Shown: positions 54,557-63,920 of the stretch, one piece after another
How the letters are laid out: every line of letters starts with the position of its first letter
How positions within the stretch are numbered: the first letter of the stretch is position 1
DNA from: Hyphomicrobiales bacterium
GTDB taxonomy: Bacteria; Pseudomonadota; Alphaproteobacteria; Rhizobiales; Rhizobiaceae
DNA: 64,000 bases
NCBI GenBank assembly: GCA_900473805.1
Contig: UCMS01000014.1
Coordinates: 62,001-126,000 of the forward strand
Direction of reading: 5' to 3'
The notes under the pieces: model-generated
The model's database searches: none
Told to the model about the DNA's origin: nothing
The model's input: the letters and a program-made list of their open reading frames with translations, nothing else
Position numbers and translations under genes: made by a program

Positions 54557-54729
54557 CAACGATATATCAACTACGGTATGCAGAAAGTCAAAATAATCAT
54601 TTGATCGGTATATGGGGCGCGATAAGAGTCCCAACGGAGCTGGGGGCTGCTGTGTCAGCCGCTCGTTCTTGTTTTTCAGCGAGTGCCAGGAGGAGCTTGG
54701 CCTCGCACGGTATGACCAGGGAGGTTACC
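54557..54729. promoter_or_regulatory. gbpR/chvE divergent control region
   Basis: The half nearer gbpR is AT-rich, with a gatatatc palindrome (around 54561) and two related segments, tacggtatgcag and tcggtatatggg, that could be LysR half-sites. The assignment to GbpR rests on position, not on a known consensus. Confidence 0.4.
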
Positions 54730-55800
54730 ATGAAGAAACTTGGAGCCCTGATTGCATCTTTTGCAATCGGTATCGCATCCTTTACACCCTTCGCCTACGC
54801 ACAGGACAAGGGCGTCGTTGGCATTTCCATGCCGACCAAGACCTCGACCCGCTGGATCTCCGACGGCGAGACCATGGAAAAGCTGTTCAAGGAAGCTGGC
54901 TATACGCCGGACCTTCAGTTCGCTGACGACGATATTCCGAACCAGCTCGCCCAGATCGAAAACATGGTCACCAAGGGTGCCAAGGTTCTCGTCATCGGCG
55001 CCATCGACGGCACGACCCTCTCCGACATCCTGCAGAAGGCTGCCGATGCTGGCGTCAAGGTCATCGCATACGACCGCCTGATCCGCGATTCGGGCAACGT
55101 CGACTACTACGCCACCTTCGACAACTTCCAGGTTGGCGTGCTTCAGGCAACCAGCCTCGTAGACGGCCTCAAGGCCAAGTTCCCGGACACCAAGCCGTGG
55201 AACGTCGAACTCTTCGGCGGTTCGCCGGACGACAACAACGCCTTCTTCTTCTATGACGGCGCAATGTCGGTCCTGCAGCCCCTGATCGACAGCGGCGACA
55301 TCGTCATCAAGTCCGGCCAGATGGGCATGGACCAGGTCGGCACCCTGCGTTGGGACGGCACTGTTGCCCAGGCTCGCATGGAAAACCTGCTTTCCTCGAC
55401 CTACACCGAAGACAAGCTGCACGGCGCCCTGTCACCGTATGACGGCCTGTCGATCGGCATCCTGTCGGCTCTGAAGGGCGTTGGTTACGGTTCTGGCGAC
55501 ATGACCATGCCGGTTGTCACCGGTCAGGACGCCGAACTGCCGTCCGTCAAGTCGATCCTGGCTGACGAACAGTACTCGACTGTCTTCAAGGACACCCGCG
55601 AACTGGCGAAAGTTGCCGTTTCGATGGTTGACGCGATCATGGGTGGCAAGACCCCCGAGATCAACGACGAAAAGACCTACAACAACGGTGTGAAGGTCGT
55701 TCCGTCGTTCCTGCTGAAGCCGGTTGCTGTCGACAAGGCCAATGCCAAGGACGTTCTCGTTGGCGCCGGTTACTACACGGCCGACCAGATCGACAACTGA
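54730..55800 (+). CDS. chvE: Multiple-sugar-binding periplasmic protein ChvE
   Basis: The 356-residue binding protein has a signal peptide ending at FAYA-QD (about residue 24) and the XylF-like fold ([47 protein letters not shown]). ChvE binds galactose, arabinose, glucose and related sugars; besides feeding GguA/GguB, in Agrobacterium it presents sugars to the VirA sensor. GGGAGGTTACC precedes the ATG. No vir genes are in this window, so here the transport role is the supported one. Confidence 0.96.
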   Translation: MKKLGALIASFAIGIASFTPFAYAQDKGVVGISMPTKTSTRWISDGETMEKLFKEAGYTPDLQFADDDIPNQLAQIENMVTKGAKVLVIGAIDGTTLSDILQKAADAGVKVIAYDRLIRDSGNVDYYATFDNFQVGVLQATSLVDGLKAKFPDTKPWNVELFGGSPDDNNAFFFYDGAMSVLQPLIDSGDIVIKSGQMGMDQVGTLRWDGTVAQARMENLLSSTYTEDKLHGALSPYDGLSIGILSALKGVGYGSGDMTMPVVTGQDAELPSVKSILADEQYSTVFKDTRELAKVAVSMVDAIMGGKTPEINDEKTYNNGVKVVPSFLLKPVAVDKANAKDVLVGAGYYTADQIDN

Positions 55801-55817
55801 TCCTCAGGATCGCTCTC

Positions 55818-55848
55818 GGGTCCGCGAGTCATCGCGGACCCATTTTCT
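55818..55848 (+). terminator. Attenuator-like hairpin between chvE and gguA
   Basis: A perfect 10-bp stem (gggtccgcga/tcgcggaccc) with a 4-base loop is followed by attttct. It lies 18 bases past the chvE stop and probably ends most transcripts there, leaving less message for the ATPase and permease. Confidence 0.75.
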
Positions 55849-55914
55849 ATACGCATTGAAGGAGCTCGCGTCTTTGGCTTGACTGTGTCGCCGAAGATTG
55901 CCGGAATTCTGCCC

Positions 55915-57450
55915 ATGGACAACATCATTCTCGAGATGCGCGGCATCACAAAGACATTTCCGGGCGTGAAAGCGCTGGACAATGTCAGCTTCAAGGTGCG
56001 CGAGGGCGAAATCCACGCGCTCGTCGGCGAGAACGGCGCCGGCAAGTCGACCCTGATGAAGGTGCTCAGCGGCGTCTATCCTGCCGGAACCTATGACGGC
56101 GACATCTTCTATGATGGCGAAGTCCGCCGCTTCAGTACCATTTCGAACAGCGAAGAGCTCGGCATTATCATCATCCACCAGGAATTGGCCCTCGTGCCTC
56201 TCCTGTCGATCGCCGAGAACATTTTCCTCGGCAACGAAATCGCCAATAGCGGCGTCATTCAGTGGCCACAGACCTTTGCGCGGACGAAAGAGCTGCTGGC
56301 GAAGGTTGGTCTGAAGGACAGCCCATCTACGCGCATAACCGATATTGGCGTCGGCAAGCAGCAGCTGGTCGAAATCGCCAAGGCTCTGTCGAAGAAGGTT
56401 CGTCTGCTGATCCTGGACGAACCGACCGCTTCGCTCAACGAGACGGATTCCGACGCCCTGCTCACCCTGCTGATGGAATTCCGCAAGCAGGGGATGACCT
56501 CGATCATCATCTCCCACAAGCTCAACGAAATCCGCAAGGTCGCCGATCAGATCACCATTCTGCGCGATGGCGGCACCGTTGAGACGCTCGACTGTCATAC
56601 TCAGGAAATCACGGAAGACCGGATCATCAAAGGCATGGTCGGCCGTGACATGGAAGACCGCTATCCGCCCCGCGACCCGAAGATCGGCGACGTGCTCCTG
56701 GAAGTGAAAAACTGGAACGTCTTCCACCAGAACCACCGCGACCGGCAGTTCCTTCACGATGTGGCCTTCAACGTGCGCGCAGGTGAAGTCGTCGGTATCG
56801 CCGGTCTTATGGGTGCCGGTCGCACCGAAACGGCCATGAGCCTCTTCGGCAAGTCCTGGGGCCACAAGATCACCGGCGACGTGCTGATGCACGGCAAGCC
56901 CGTGGATGTCTCGACAATCCCGAAGGCGATTGATGCCGGCCTCGCTTATGTGACGGAAGACCGCAAGCATCTCGGCCTGGTCCTGCAGAACAATATCAAG
57001 GAAAACACCACGCTGGCCAACCTGAACGGCGTTTCCAACGGTGCCGTTATCGACGACCGTAAGGAAGCCAAGGTTGCCACCGATTACCGTCAGAAGCTCC
57101 GCATCCGGTCGCATTCGATCTATCAGGAAGCGGTCAATCTGTCGGGCGGCAACCAGCAGAAGGTCGTTCTGTCCAAGTGGCTGTTTACCAATCCGGAAGT
57201 GCTCATTCTCGACGAACCGACGCGCGGCATCGATGTTGGCGCCAAGTTCGAAATTTATACCATCATCAACCAGCTTGCCGCCGAAGGTAAGGGCATCCTG
57301 ATGATCTCCTCGGAGATGCCCGAACTGCTCGGAACCTGCGATCGCATCTACGTCATGAACGAGGGGCGCATCGTGGCCGAACTGTCCAAGGAAGAAGCAA
57401 GCCAAGAGTCCATCATGCGTGCCATCATGCGCTCTGGGGAGAAAAACTAA
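55915..57450 (+). CDS. gguA: Multiple-sugar ABC transporter ATPase GguA
   Basis: The 511-residue protein has two ATPase domains: Walker [10 protein letters not shown] and signature variant [18 protein letters not shown] in the first, degenerate GLMGAGRTE with LSGGNQQK in the second. It is nearly colinear with Agrobacterium GguA (508 residues). I chose ATG 55915, preceded by CCGGAA, which gives the family start [11 protein letters not shown]. The stop overlaps the gguB start by one base (TAATG). Confidence 0.93.
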   Translation: MDNIILEMRGITKTFPGVKALDNVSFKVREGEIHALVGENGAGKSTLMKVLSGVYPAGTYDGDIFYDGEVRRFSTISNSEELGIIIIHQELALVPLLSIAENIFLGNEIANSGVIQWPQTFARTKELLAKVGLKDSPSTRITDIGVGKQQLVEIAKALSKKVRLLILDEPTASLNETDSDALLTLLMEFRKQGMTSIIISHKLNEIRKVADQITILRDGGTVETLDCHTQEITEDRIIKGMVGRDMEDRYPPRDPKIGDVLLEVKNWNVFHQNHRDRQFLHDVAFNVRAGEVVGIAGLMGAGRTETAMSLFGKSWGHKITGDVLMHGKPVDVSTIPKAIDAGLAYVTEDRKHLGLVLQNNIKENTTLANLNGVSNGAVIDDRKEAKVATDYRQKLRIRSHSIYQEAVNLSGGNQQKVVLSKWLFTNPEVLILDEPTRGIDVGAKFEIYTIINQLAAEGKGILMISSEMPELLGTCDRIYVMNEGRIVAELSKEEASQESIMRAIMRSGEKN

Positions 57451-58661
57451 TGGCCATTGATACAAGAACCGAAACCCCAAAGGTCTCCGTGGGTGACTAC
57501 CTGCGCAAGAACATCCGCGAATACGGCCTTCTGCTCGCGCTCGTCGTCATCATGGTGCTGTTCCAGGTTCTGACCGGCGGCGTCCTGTTCCGGCCGGTCA
57601 ACATCACCAACCTCGTCCTGCAGAACTCGTTCATCGTCATCATGGCCTTGGGCATGCTGCTGATCATCGTCGCAGGCCATATCGACCTTTCCGTGGGTTC
57701 GATCGTCGCCTTCATTGGTGGCATATCGGCGATCATGCTGGTCAAATGGGGCTGGCATTTCGCCCTGGTCGTTCCGCTGTGTCTCGTGCTCGGCGCCGCG
57801 ATGGGTGCCGCCCAGGGCTATTGGGTCGCCTATCAGAAGATCCCGTCCTTCATCGTAACCCTTGCCGGCATGCTCGTCTTCCGCGGCCTGACCTATGTCG
57901 CGCTCGGTGGCCGCCCGATCGGTCCGTTCCCGAAGGAATTCACCCTTCTCTCCACCGGCTTCATCCCGGACTTCCTGCCACTGACCGACACGACGGTGAC
58001 GGGGATCGCAAACCACGTCGCGATTATCGCAGTCGTCGCTCTTGTCGCTCTCGCTATCTATTCGGGCATGAAGAACCGTCGCCTGAACGATGAGCACGGC
58101 AGCGAGAACGAGCCCTTCGTCTTCTTCGTCGCTCAGATGGGCATCATCAGCGCGGTCGCCATCTTCCTCGGCTACCAGCTTGCTACCTATCGCGGTCTGC
58201 CGAACGTCCTCGTCGTAATGGGCATCCTGATCGCGCTCTACTCCTTCGTCACGTCTCGCACGACCATTGGCCGCCGCATCTATGCGCTGGGCGGCAACGA
58301 AAAGGCTGCTAAGCTTTCGGGCATCAACACCGAACGTCTGGTGTTCCTGACCTTCGTGAACATGGGTGTGCTTGCCGCACTTGCCGGCATGATCATCGCG
58401 GCGCGCCTGAATTCTGCGACCCCGAAGGCCGGTGTCGGCTTCGAGCTCGACGTCATCGCGGCCTGCTTCATCGGTGGTGCCTCGGCATCCGGCGGCGTGG
58501 GCAAGATCACCGGTGCAGTCATCGGCGCCTTCATCATGGGTGTCATGAACAACGGCATGTCGATTATGGGTATCGGCATCGACTACCAGCAGCTCATCAA
58601 GGGCCTCGTGCTTTTGGCTGCTGTCTTCTTCGACGTTTACAACAAGAACAAAGCAGTCTGA
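57450..58661 (+). CDS. gguB: Multiple-sugar ABC transporter permease GguB
   Basis: The 403-residue permease has more than ten hydrophobic segments, with CUT2 motifs IVAGHIDLSVGSIVAFIGG and YALGGNEKAAKLSGINTERL. A long polar insertion near residues 205-225 (KNRRLNDEHGSENEP) is a GguB/XylH feature. Translation is coupled to gguA. It transports the sugars delivered by ChvE. Confidence 0.93.
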   Translation: MAIDTRTETPKVSVGDYLRKNIREYGLLLALVVIMVLFQVLTGGVLFRPVNITNLVLQNSFIVIMALGMLLIIVAGHIDLSVGSIVAFIGGISAIMLVKWGWHFALVVPLCLVLGAAMGAAQGYWVAYQKIPSFIVTLAGMLVFRGLTYVALGGRPIGPFPKEFTLLSTGFIPDFLPLTDTTVTGIANHVAIIAVVALVALAIYSGMKNRRLNDEHGSENEPFVFFVAQMGIISAVAIFLGYQLATYRGLPNVLVVMGILIALYSFVTSRTTIGRRIYALGGNEKAAKLSGINTERLVFLTFVNMGVLAALAGMIIAARLNSATPKAGVGFELDVIAACFIGGASASGGVGKITGAVIGAFIMGVMNNGMSIMGIGIDYQQLIKGLVLLAAVFFDVYNKNKAV

Positions 58662-58671
58662 GGATAGGCTT

Positions 58672-59637
58672 ATGTTTCTCTCGCAATTGAAGACTGGCGG
58701 CGTCATTTGCCGCCAGGGTGAGGCCGCGCGCCTTGTCCCCGGCTACAACACCACTTACGACCTCGCCAAGGCGGCCATTGCTGCCGGAACGACCGTCGCA
58801 GCCCTGATCGAAAAGCAGGGCGCAGGCGATACGGTTGACCTGCTGGCACTTGCCGGCGAAGGCAAACTGGATTGCCCGGTCCGCCATCCGGACCCGGCCC
58901 ATATGTATCTGACCGGTACGGGTCTGACCCACACAGGTTCCGCTTCAGCACGCGACAGCATGCATGCGGACACCGCCGGCATGAGCGACTCGATGAAAAT
59001 GTTCCGCATGGGCATCGAAGGCGGCAAGCCGAAGCCGGGCGAAATCGGCGTTCAGCCGGAGTGGTTTTACAAGGGCAACGGCTTCAATGCTGTCGCTCCC
59101 GGCGAAGACCTTGTCTCGCCCTCGTTCGCGCTGGACGGTGGCGAAGAGCCGGAAATGGCCGGTTACTACATTATCGGCGAAGACGGCACGGCCCATCGCC
59201 TGGGCTTCTCGATCGCCAACGAATTTTCCGATCACGTGACGGAAAAGATAAACTACCTCTTCCTTGCCCATTCGAAACTGCGTCCGGCCTCCTTCGGCCC
59301 GGAACTGCGGATCGGCGCCCTGCCGGATCACGTCGAAGGCACCTCGCGCATTCTCCGTGGCGGGAAGACCGTATGGGAAAAGCCGTTCCTGTCGGGTGAG
59401 GCCAATATGTCCCACACGATCGCGAACCTGGAATACCACCACTTCAAATACGCGCTGTTCTGCCAGCCGGGCGACCTCCACGTGCACATGTATGGCACGG
59501 CGACGCTCTCGGTCGCAGATGGTTTCGTCACAGAAGAAGGTGACGTTTTCGAAATCGTGTCCCCGCAATTCGGTCTTCCGTTGCGCAACCGCCTGGCAAA
59601 GGCTGCCGCAGAGACCGTCAAGGTGAAGATGCTCTGA
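58672..59637 (+). CDS. gguC: GguC/AraD1-family protein (FAH-like)
   Basis: The 321-residue protein is the GguC family, related to fumarylacetoacetate hydrolases (the conserved EIGVQPEWFYKGNG and PSFALDGGEEPEMAG regions carry likely metal ligands). FAH-fold proteins include 2-keto-3-deoxy-sugar-acid dehydratases. No DapA-type L-2-keto-3-deoxyarabonate dehydratase is present in this cluster, so GguC at this position is a candidate for that step. AGGATAGG precedes the ATG. It is not part of the transporter despite the historical name. Confidence 0.88.
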   Translation: MFLSQLKTGGVICRQGEAARLVPGYNTTYDLAKAAIAAGTTVAALIEKQGAGDTVDLLALAGEGKLDCPVRHPDPAHMYLTGTGLTHTGSASARDSMHADTAGMSDSMKMFRMGIEGGKPKPGEIGVQPEWFYKGNGFNAVAPGEDLVSPSFALDGGEEPEMAGYYIIGEDGTAHRLGFSIANEFSDHVTEKINYLFLAHSKLRPASFGPELRIGALPDHVEGTSRILRGGKTVWEKPFLSGEANMSHTIANLEYHHFKYALFCQPGDLHVHMYGTATLSVADGFVTEEGDVFEIVSPQFGLPLRNRLAKAAAETVKVKML

Positions 59638-59638
59638 G

Positions 59639-59667
59639 CGGATCGGTCACCTGACCCGCCCATTTTT
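59639..59667 (+). terminator. Weak terminator-like structure after gguC
   Basis: GGTC and GACC arms (59645-59648 and 59653-59656), extended by gcgg/ccgc with interruptions, are followed by five T residues. It could give partial termination before the dehydratase gene. Confidence 0.4.
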
Positions 59668-59687
59668 CCAGAGACAGGACAAAAGCC

Positions 59688-61433
59688 ATGAGCAAGTTCA
59701 AACCGGCGGCTTGGCCGCGCCAACTGAGATCCCAGCACTGGTATGGCGGAACCTCCCGCGACACCATCTACCATCGTGGATGGATGAAGAACCAGGGACA
59801 CCCGCACGACCTGTTCGACGGACGCCCGGTTATCGGCATCCTCAACACCTGGTCCGACCTCACCCCCTGCAACGGTCACCTGCGCGAACTTGCTGAAAAG
59901 GTGAAGGCAGGCGTTTGGGAAGCCGGTGGCTTCCCGGTCGAAATCCCGGTCTTCTCGGCATCGGAAAACACCTTCCGCCCAACAGCGATGATGTACCGCA
60001 ACCTCGCGGCTCTCGCCGTTGAAGAAGCCATGCGCGGCCAGCCGATCGACGGCGCGGTCCTGCTCGTCGGCTGCGACAAGACCACCCCGTCGTTGGTGAT
60101 GGCCGCTGCCTCGACGGACCTTCCGTCGATCGTCGTTACCGGCGGTCCAATGCTCAACGGATACTTCCGCGGCGAACGCGTCGGCTCTGGCACGCACCTC
60201 TGGAAGTTCTCCGAAGCCGTCAAGGCTGGTGAGATGACCCAGGAAGAGTTCGTCGAAGCCGAAGCTTCTATGTCTCGTTCCAGCGGCACCTGCAACACTA
60301 TGGGCACGGCTTCCACCATGGCCTCTATGGTCGAAGCGCTCGGCATGGCGCTGTCCGGCAATGCCGCGATCCCGGCTGTCGACAGCCGTCGCAAGGTGAT
60401 GGCACAACTTTCCGGTCGCCGGATCGTGCAGATGGTCAAGGATGACCTCAAGCCCTCCGACATCATGACCAAGGAAGCCTTCGAGAACGCCATCCGCGTC
60501 AACGGTGCGATCGGCGGCTCGACCAATGCTGTCGTGCACCTGCTCGCCATGGCCGGCCGGGTCGGCATCGACCTGACGCTCGACGACTGGGATCGCCTCG
60601 GCCGCGATATCCCGACGATCGTCAACCTGATGCCGTCGGGCAAGTACCTGATGGAAGAGTTCTTCTATGCCGGCGGCCTTCCCGTCGTCATCAAGCGCCT
60701 CGGCGAAGCCGGCAAGCTGCACAAGGATGCGCTCACGGTTTCCGGCGTCAGCATCTGGGACGAAGTCAAGGATGTCCGCAACTGGAACGAGGACGTTATC
60801 CTTCCGGTCGAAAAGGCACTGACGCAGCAGGGCGGCATCGTCGTTCTGCGCGGTAACCTCGCGCCGAAGGGATGCGTGCTGAAGCCGTCTGCCGCTTCCC
60901 CGCACCTGATGAAGCATCGTGGTCGTGCCGTGGTCTTCGAAGACATCGACGACTACAAGGCCAAGATCAACGACGAGGCACTCGACATCGACGAAACCTG
61001 CGTCATGGTCCTGAAGAACTGTGGCCCACGCGGCTATCCGGGCATGGCAGAGGTCGGCAACATGGGTCTGCCGCCCAAGGTTCTGCGCAAGGGCATCACA
61101 GACATGGTCCGTATCTCGGACGCCCGCATGTCCGGCACCGCTTACGGCACCGTGCTCCTGCACACCTCGCCGGAAGCCGCCCGCGGTGGTCCGCTTGCGA
61201 TCGTTCGTGACGGCGACTTCATCGAGATCGACGTCGATGCCCGCAAGGTTCATCTCGATATCTCGGAAGAAGAGATGCAGCACCGCCTGGCGGACTGGCG
61301 GCCTTCGGTCGAAGCACCTGCAAGCGGCTATGCAAAACTCTTCCACGACCATGTCGAGGGTGCCGATACTGGTGCCGACTTCGACTTCCTGAAGGGCTGC
61401 CGCGGCTCGCCGGTCGGCAAGGACGCGCACTGA
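59688..61433 (+). CDS. IlvD/Edd-family L-arabinonate (galactonate) dehydratase
   Basis: The 581-residue enzyme has three cysteines matching the [2Fe-2S] ligands of Rhizobium leguminosarum L-arabinonate dehydratase: Cys61 (TPCNGH), Cys129 (VGCDKTTPS) and Cys202 (GTCNTMGTAS), each offset by two from that enzyme. Also present are GGSTNAVVHL and the C-terminal MSGTAYGTVLLH with the proposed catalytic Ser. It dehydrates L-arabinonate to 2-keto-3-deoxy-L-arabinonate and, by known substrate overlap in the family, D-galactonate. It starts 50 bases after gguC. Confidence 0.92.
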   Translation: MSKFKPAAWPRQLRSQHWYGGTSRDTIYHRGWMKNQGHPHDLFDGRPVIGILNTWSDLTPCNGHLRELAEKVKAGVWEAGGFPVEIPVFSASENTFRPTAMMYRNLAALAVEEAMRGQPIDGAVLLVGCDKTTPSLVMAAASTDLPSIVVTGGPMLNGYFRGERVGSGTHLWKFSEAVKAGEMTQEEFVEAEASMSRSSGTCNTMGTASTMASMVEALGMALSGNAAIPAVDSRRKVMAQLSGRRIVQMVKDDLKPSDIMTKEAFENAIRVNGAIGGSTNAVVHLLAMAGRVGIDLTLDDWDRLGRDIPTIVNLMPSGKYLMEEFFYAGGLPVVIKRLGEAGKLHKDALTVSGVSIWDEVKDVRNWNEDVILPVEKALTQQGGIVVLRGNLAPKGCVLKPSAASPHLMKHRGRAVVFEDIDDYKAKINDEALDIDETCVMVLKNCGPRGYPGMAEVGNMGLPPKVLRKGITDMVRISDARMSGTAYGTVLLHTSPEAARGGPLAIVRDGDFIEIDVDARKVHLDISEEEMQHRLADWRPSVEAPASGYAKLFHDHVEGADTGADFDFLKGCRGSPVGKDAH

Positions 61434-61444
61434 GGACCTTGACG

Positions 61445-62374
61445 ATGACAGATCGTATCCCGCTCGCTCTTGTCGGCATCGGCAAGATTGCCCGCGACCA
61501 GCATATTCCGTCGATCGCTGGTGGTAACGACTTTGTCGTTGCCGCCGGTGTCAGCCGTCACGGCAAGGTCGAAGGTGCGGAAAACTTCACAGACTTCGAT
61601 GCCTTCCTGGCTGCCCGCCCGGACATCAAGGTCGTATCGCTCTGCACACCGCCGGAAGTCCGCTTCGACATGGCAAAGGCTGCGATTGCAGCCGGCCGCC
61701 ACGTGTTGATGGAAAAGCCGCCAGCGACCACGCTGGGGGAAGCAGAAGCGCTGAGCGAAATCGCTGCCAAGGCCGGCGTCACGCTCTTCGCCACCTGGCA
61801 CTCGCGGTTCGCCCTTGGCGTCGAGCCGGCCAAGCAATGGCTGGCGGAAAAGGTCATCCAGTCGATCTCGATCGTCTGGAAGGAAGATGTCCGCCGCTGG
61901 CATCCCGGCCAGGCCTGGATCTGGGAACCGGGCGGCTTCGGCGTCTTCGATCCCGGCATCAACGCTCTGTCGATCCTGACCGAGATCGTTCCCGGCCATA
62001 TCATGGTGCAGAAATCGACTCTCGAGTTCCCGGAAAACAAGAAGCAACCCATTGCGGCTTCCATCGCCATGCGGACAGTCGAAGGCGCGCCTGTTACGGC
62101 CGAGTTCGACTGGCGACAGGAAGGTCCTCAGACCTGGGACATCACCGTTCAGACAAATGAAGGCGAACTGCGCCTTTCAAAGGGCGGTTCGGAACTCTAT
62201 ATCAAGGGGACCCAACAGGCGTCCGGCCCGGATCGCGAATATGCGGGCATCTACGAACGTTTTGCCAAACTCATCCGCTCCCGCCAGAGCGACACCGACT
62301 ATCAGCCGCTGCGCATCGTAGCGGATTCCTTCCTCTGCGGGGAACGGAAAGTCGTCGCTCCCTTCGAAGACTGA
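61445..62374 (+). CDS. Gfo/Idh-family D-galactose/L-arabinose 1-dehydrogenase
   Basis: The 309-residue protein has the Rossmann motif VGIGKIARDQHIP, the EKPPATT catalytic Lys motif near residue 93 and the DPGINALSILTEI helix. It equals in length Azospirillum L-arabinose 1-dehydrogenase and resembles NAD(P)-D-galactose dehydrogenases, which accept both sugars because they share ring stereochemistry. It makes the aldonolactone. GAGGA precedes the ATG. It lies 11 bases after the dehydratase gene that uses its hydrolysed product. Confidence 0.88.
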   Translation: MTDRIPLALVGIGKIARDQHIPSIAGGNDFVVAAGVSRHGKVEGAENFTDFDAFLAARPDIKVVSLCTPPEVRFDMAKAAIAAGRHVLMEKPPATTLGEAEALSEIAAKAGVTLFATWHSRFALGVEPAKQWLAEKVIQSISIVWKEDVRRWHPGQAWIWEPGGFGVFDPGINALSILTEIVPGHIMVQKSTLEFPENKKQPIAASIAMRTVEGAPVTAEFDWRQEGPQTWDITVQTNEGELRLSKGGSELYIKGTQQASGPDREYAGIYERFAKLIRSRQSDTDYQPLRIVADSFLCGERKVVAPFED

Positions 62375-62395
62375 CATGAAAAGGAGGCCCATCCC

Positions 62396-63910
62396 ATGGC
62401 CTATACACCGACTGGAAAACACCTGATCGCCGGCAACTGGGTTGCCAGCACGGATACCTTTGCCTCGTCGCCTGCCACGGGCCCCTCCCACTCCTTCTCC
62501 AAGGGCACCCCTACCCTGGTCGACCAGGCGGTGAAGGCCGCCGAAGAGGCGTTCGAGACCTACGCCTATTCGACGCGCGAAGAACGCGCCGCTTTCCTAG
62601 ACGCGATTGCCGAGGAAATCGATGCACGTGGTGATGCCATCACCGAGATCGGCAGCCAGGAAACCGGCCTGCCGGAAGCCCGCCTGATCGGCGAACGCGG
62701 CCGTACCGTTGGCCAGCTCCGCCTGTTTGCCTCCCATATCCGCAAGGGCGACTATCTTGATCGTCGCCACGACGAAGCGCTGCCCGACCGCAAGCCGCTT
62801 CCGCGTCCAGACCTCAAGATGGTCCAGCGCCCGATCGGACCGGTTGCTGTCTTCGGTGCTTCGAACTTCCCGCTGGCCTTTTCGACGGCCGGTGGCGACA
62901 CCGCAGCTGCCCTCGCAGCCGGCTGCCCGGTCGTGGTCAAGGCGCATGATGCCCATCCGGGCACCGGCGAGATCGTGGCTTCGGCGATCGATGCCGCGAT
63001 CAAGCGCTGCGGCGTCCATCCGGGCGTCTTCTCGCTGGTTCACGGCGGCAGCCGTGACGTCGGCCAGGCGCTGGTCCAGCACCCGCTGATCAAGGCCGTC
63101 GGCTTCACCGGTTCGCTCGGTGGCGGTCGTGCATTGTTCGACCTCTGCGCCCAGCGTCCGGAGCCGATCCCCTTCTTCGGCGAGCTTGGCTCGGTCAACC
63201 CGATGTTCATGCTGCCCAAGGCTGTTGCCACCCGCGGCGAAACCATTGCCAAGGGCTGGGTCGGTTCGCTCACCATGGGTGCCGGCCAGTTCTGCACCAA
63301 TCCGGGCATCGTCGTCCTGCTGAAGGGCGATGACGCCGACAAGTATGTCGAGACCGCAACCGAAGCCCTCTCGGCCGTTGGCCCGCAAACCATGCTGACC
63401 GACGGCATCGCCGACGCCTACCGCAAGGGTGCGACCCGGATTGCCGGCACGGAAGGTGTCCGTTCGGTCCTGACCTCGACCTGCGACCTGCGCAATGCTA
63501 CGCCCTACCTCTTTCAGACGACGGCCAAGGATTGGCTCGACAACCACGTGCTCGGCGAGGAAGTCTTCGGACCGCTCGGCCTGATCGTGATCGCGGAAAG
63601 CGAAGACGAGATGGTCGCCATGGCCCGCAGCCTCTCCGGTCAGTTGACGGCGTCGATCCATCTTGCGGAAGGCGATGAAGCCCTCGGAAAGCGCCTGATG
63701 CCGATCCTGGAGCGCAAGGCTGGTCGTGTTCTGGCCAATGGCTTCCCGACGGGAGTCGAAGTTGCCGATTCCATGGTTCACGGTGGCCCCTACCCGGCGT
63801 CGACGAACTTCGGCGCCACATCCGTCGGTACGCTGTCGATCCGCCGCTTCCTGCGGCCGGTCTGCTTCCAGGACATCCCGACGGCTCTTCTGCCGATCGA
63901 TCTGACCTGA
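62396..63910 (+). CDS. Alpha-ketoglutaric semialdehyde (2,5-dioxovalerate) dehydrogenase
   Basis: The 504-residue aldehyde dehydrogenase has nucleophile Cys300 (GAGQFCTNPG) and general base Glu263 (FFGELGS). The pattern FGASNFPLAFSTAGGDTAAALAAGCPVVVKAH is that of the NADP-preferring KGSADH group. It converts the semialdehyde from L-arabinose to 2-oxoglutarate. It follows the dehydrogenase by 21 bases with AAGGAGG before the ATG and precedes dgoK by 10 bases. Confidence 0.92.
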   Translation: MAYTPTGKHLIAGNWVASTDTFASSPATGPSHSFSKGTPTLVDQAVKAAEEAFETYAYSTREERAAFLDAIAEEIDARGDAITEIGSQETGLPEARLIGERGRTVGQLRLFASHIRKGDYLDRRHDEALPDRKPLPRPDLKMVQRPIGPVAVFGASNFPLAFSTAGGDTAAALAAGCPVVVKAHDAHPGTGEIVASAIDAAIKRCGVHPGVFSLVHGGSRDVGQALVQHPLIKAVGFTGSLGGGRALFDLCAQRPEPIPFFGELGSVNPMFMLPKAVATRGETIAKGWVGSLTMGAGQFCTNPGIVVLLKGDDADKYVETATEALSAVGPQTMLTDGIADAYRKGATRIAGTEGVRSVLTSTCDLRNATPYLFQTTAKDWLDNHVLGEEVFGPLGLIVIAESEDEMVAMARSLSGQLTASIHLAEGDEALGKRLMPILERKAGRVLANGFPTGVEVADSMVHGGPYPASTNFGATSVGTLSIRRFLRPVCFQDIPTALLPIDLT

Positions 63911-63920
63911 GGCAGAAGCA

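Noticed and set aside
59328-61430. A 700-codon open frame on the minus strand
   Set aside because: It mirrors the dehydratase and gguC genes on the opposite strand. Its composition (rich in R, H, D and V) is that of a codon-shadow frame.
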